From Halisarca cf. caerulea (lineage: Eukaryota; Porifera; Demospongiae; Chondrillida; Halisarcidae): 32,500 nt of DNA. The stretch spans positions 1-32,500 of the forward strand of contig CAUJGJ010000190.1 of the NCBI GenBank assembly GCA_963170055.1. The letters run 5' to 3'. The position numbers and the translations under genes are program-made. Positions 31,795-32,500 of the stretch are shown here, piece after piece. Every line of letters begins with the position of its first letter. The stretch's first letter is position 1. Below the pieces are notes generated by a model. That model was given only the letters and a program-made list of their open reading frames with translations, was not told where the DNA came from and searched no databases.

Positions 31795-32003
31795 TACCGT
31801 ACTGTCCAAAATTTTCACGGGACTTTATATTCGTGAATTTCGTGAATGGGTTCGGATTTGTAAAATTTTATTTATGAATTTTGGCTTGGCCTGGCTTCCT
31901 AGACTAATAACCTACATGCATTCACGAAAATAAAAATGCAAACAGTCGACTTTCATATGATTCGCAAAATTTACACCTCGTGAAAATTCCGAACAGTACG
32001 GTA
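31795..32003. mobile_element. 209-bp MITE with 25-bp inverted ends
   Basis: The left end TACCGTACTGTCCAAAATTT and the right end, inverse of TACCGTACTGTTCGGAATTT, agree at nearly all positions and continue TTCACG inward. The interior has TTCGTGAATTTCGTGAAT. Confidence 0.75.
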
Positions 32004-32081
32004 TTACAAAAACTGACACTTGGTAAAGGGAAACAGTTGTTCAATTCAACCACATGTATCTTGGACTCAAGACTACTGAAC

Positions 32082-32204
32082 GCTACAGGCTGTACCAACA
32101 CACATCTACAGTCTACAGTGAAGCCTTCGCTATTGGGCACACAGAAATGCTACAGGCTGTACCAACACACATCTACAGTATACAGTGAAGCCTTCGCTAG
32201 TGGG
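32082..32204. repeat. 67-bp tandem duplication
   Basis: GCTACAGGCTGTACCAACAC starts both copies (32082 and 32149), and each continues to GAAGCCTTCGCTA. The second copy runs into the dispersed repeat at 32182. Confidence 0.85.
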
Positions 32205-32376
32205 CACTCCAAAATAAGGACAACCTCCATATGTACAAAGGACACAGCTTTGAGGTCCCAAAATATTTTCTCCTTGTAGCTACAATACATTTTAAACCTC
32301 TCAAAGAGGACATCCTCCTTGCAAAGGACAAGAGAGGCTGTCCTGAAGTGTCCTCTATTCAAAGATTCCACAGTAC
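32182..32376. mobile_element. Dispersed repeat with ACAGTGAAGCC start
   Basis: ACAGTGAAGCCTTCGCTAG at the left and AAAGATTCCACAGTAC at the right are roughly inverse. AGGACA and GTCCTC motifs recur inside. Same family as 25036-25224. Confidence 0.55.
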
Positions 32377-32500
32377 ATTGATAAGAAACAGCAGATTACA
32401 CCGTAGCAATGGAAAGTTATGCTGTAGTTTTAGTTATGCTATTATGCTATTTTAAAGAAAATCACATAATTAAGAATCACACTATATTTAATGTCTGATA

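Overview
This is eukaryotic, almost certainly metazoan, DNA. Genes are split by GT-AG introns of about 60 bp to 2.4 kb, the intergenic space is AT-rich and full of dinucleotide microsatellites, minisatellites and short inverted-repeat (MITE-like) elements, and the best genes are secreted fibrinogen-domain proteins and a P4-ATPase. A marine invertebrate (a sponge is my guess) fits, but nothing seen fixes the phylum.

Region 1 (about 1-19700, + strand) is a tandem array of secreted proteins with a fibrinogen-like C-terminal domain. Four genes look complete (G2 4532-6372, G3 8936-11865, G4 12536-14978, G5 16745-18584). A fifth, G1, has only its last two exons (533-1776), and a sixth, G6, is a 3' relic (19182-19296). 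The common plan is five exons with identical phases: signal peptide; Cys/Trp segment; start of the fibrinogen domain (SCKEIRD...); the [11 protein letters not shown] exon; and a C-terminal exon ending in QMTVAIFVR. The array grew by duplication of a multi-gene block: G1-G2-G3 corresponds to G4-G5-G6, including intergenic DNA. It was then reshuffled: G3 has lost intron 4 and is a mosaic in exon 4, G4 is a 5' hybrid carrying a dead second exon 2, and G6 is nearly all deleted.

Region 2 (about 19700-20817) holds no gene I can recognise.

Region 3 (20818-31228, - strand, convergent with the array) is the 5' and middle part of a class I (ATP8A-like) P4-ATPase lipid flippase. I could place 15 consecutive exons whose splice phases all agree, giving about 487 residues from the N-terminal cytoplasmic part through TM1-TM4 and the actuator domain to just past the DKTGT phosphorylation motif. 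The nucleotide-binding domain and TM5-10 are not found in the window, although the last exon has a good splice donor and the + strand array starts 1.1 kb beyond the last - strand donor.

The flippase introns are unusual for repeats at splice sites. There is a 20-bp minisatellite that leaves 1.29 kb without any AG before one acceptor, a 27-bp minisatellite that copies a real splice donor eight extra times, and donors that run straight into (GT)n tracts. The fibrinogen genes also carry long (TG)n or (CA)n tracts directly after the exon 2 donor.

The right end (31229-32500) holds MITEs and dispersed repeats only.
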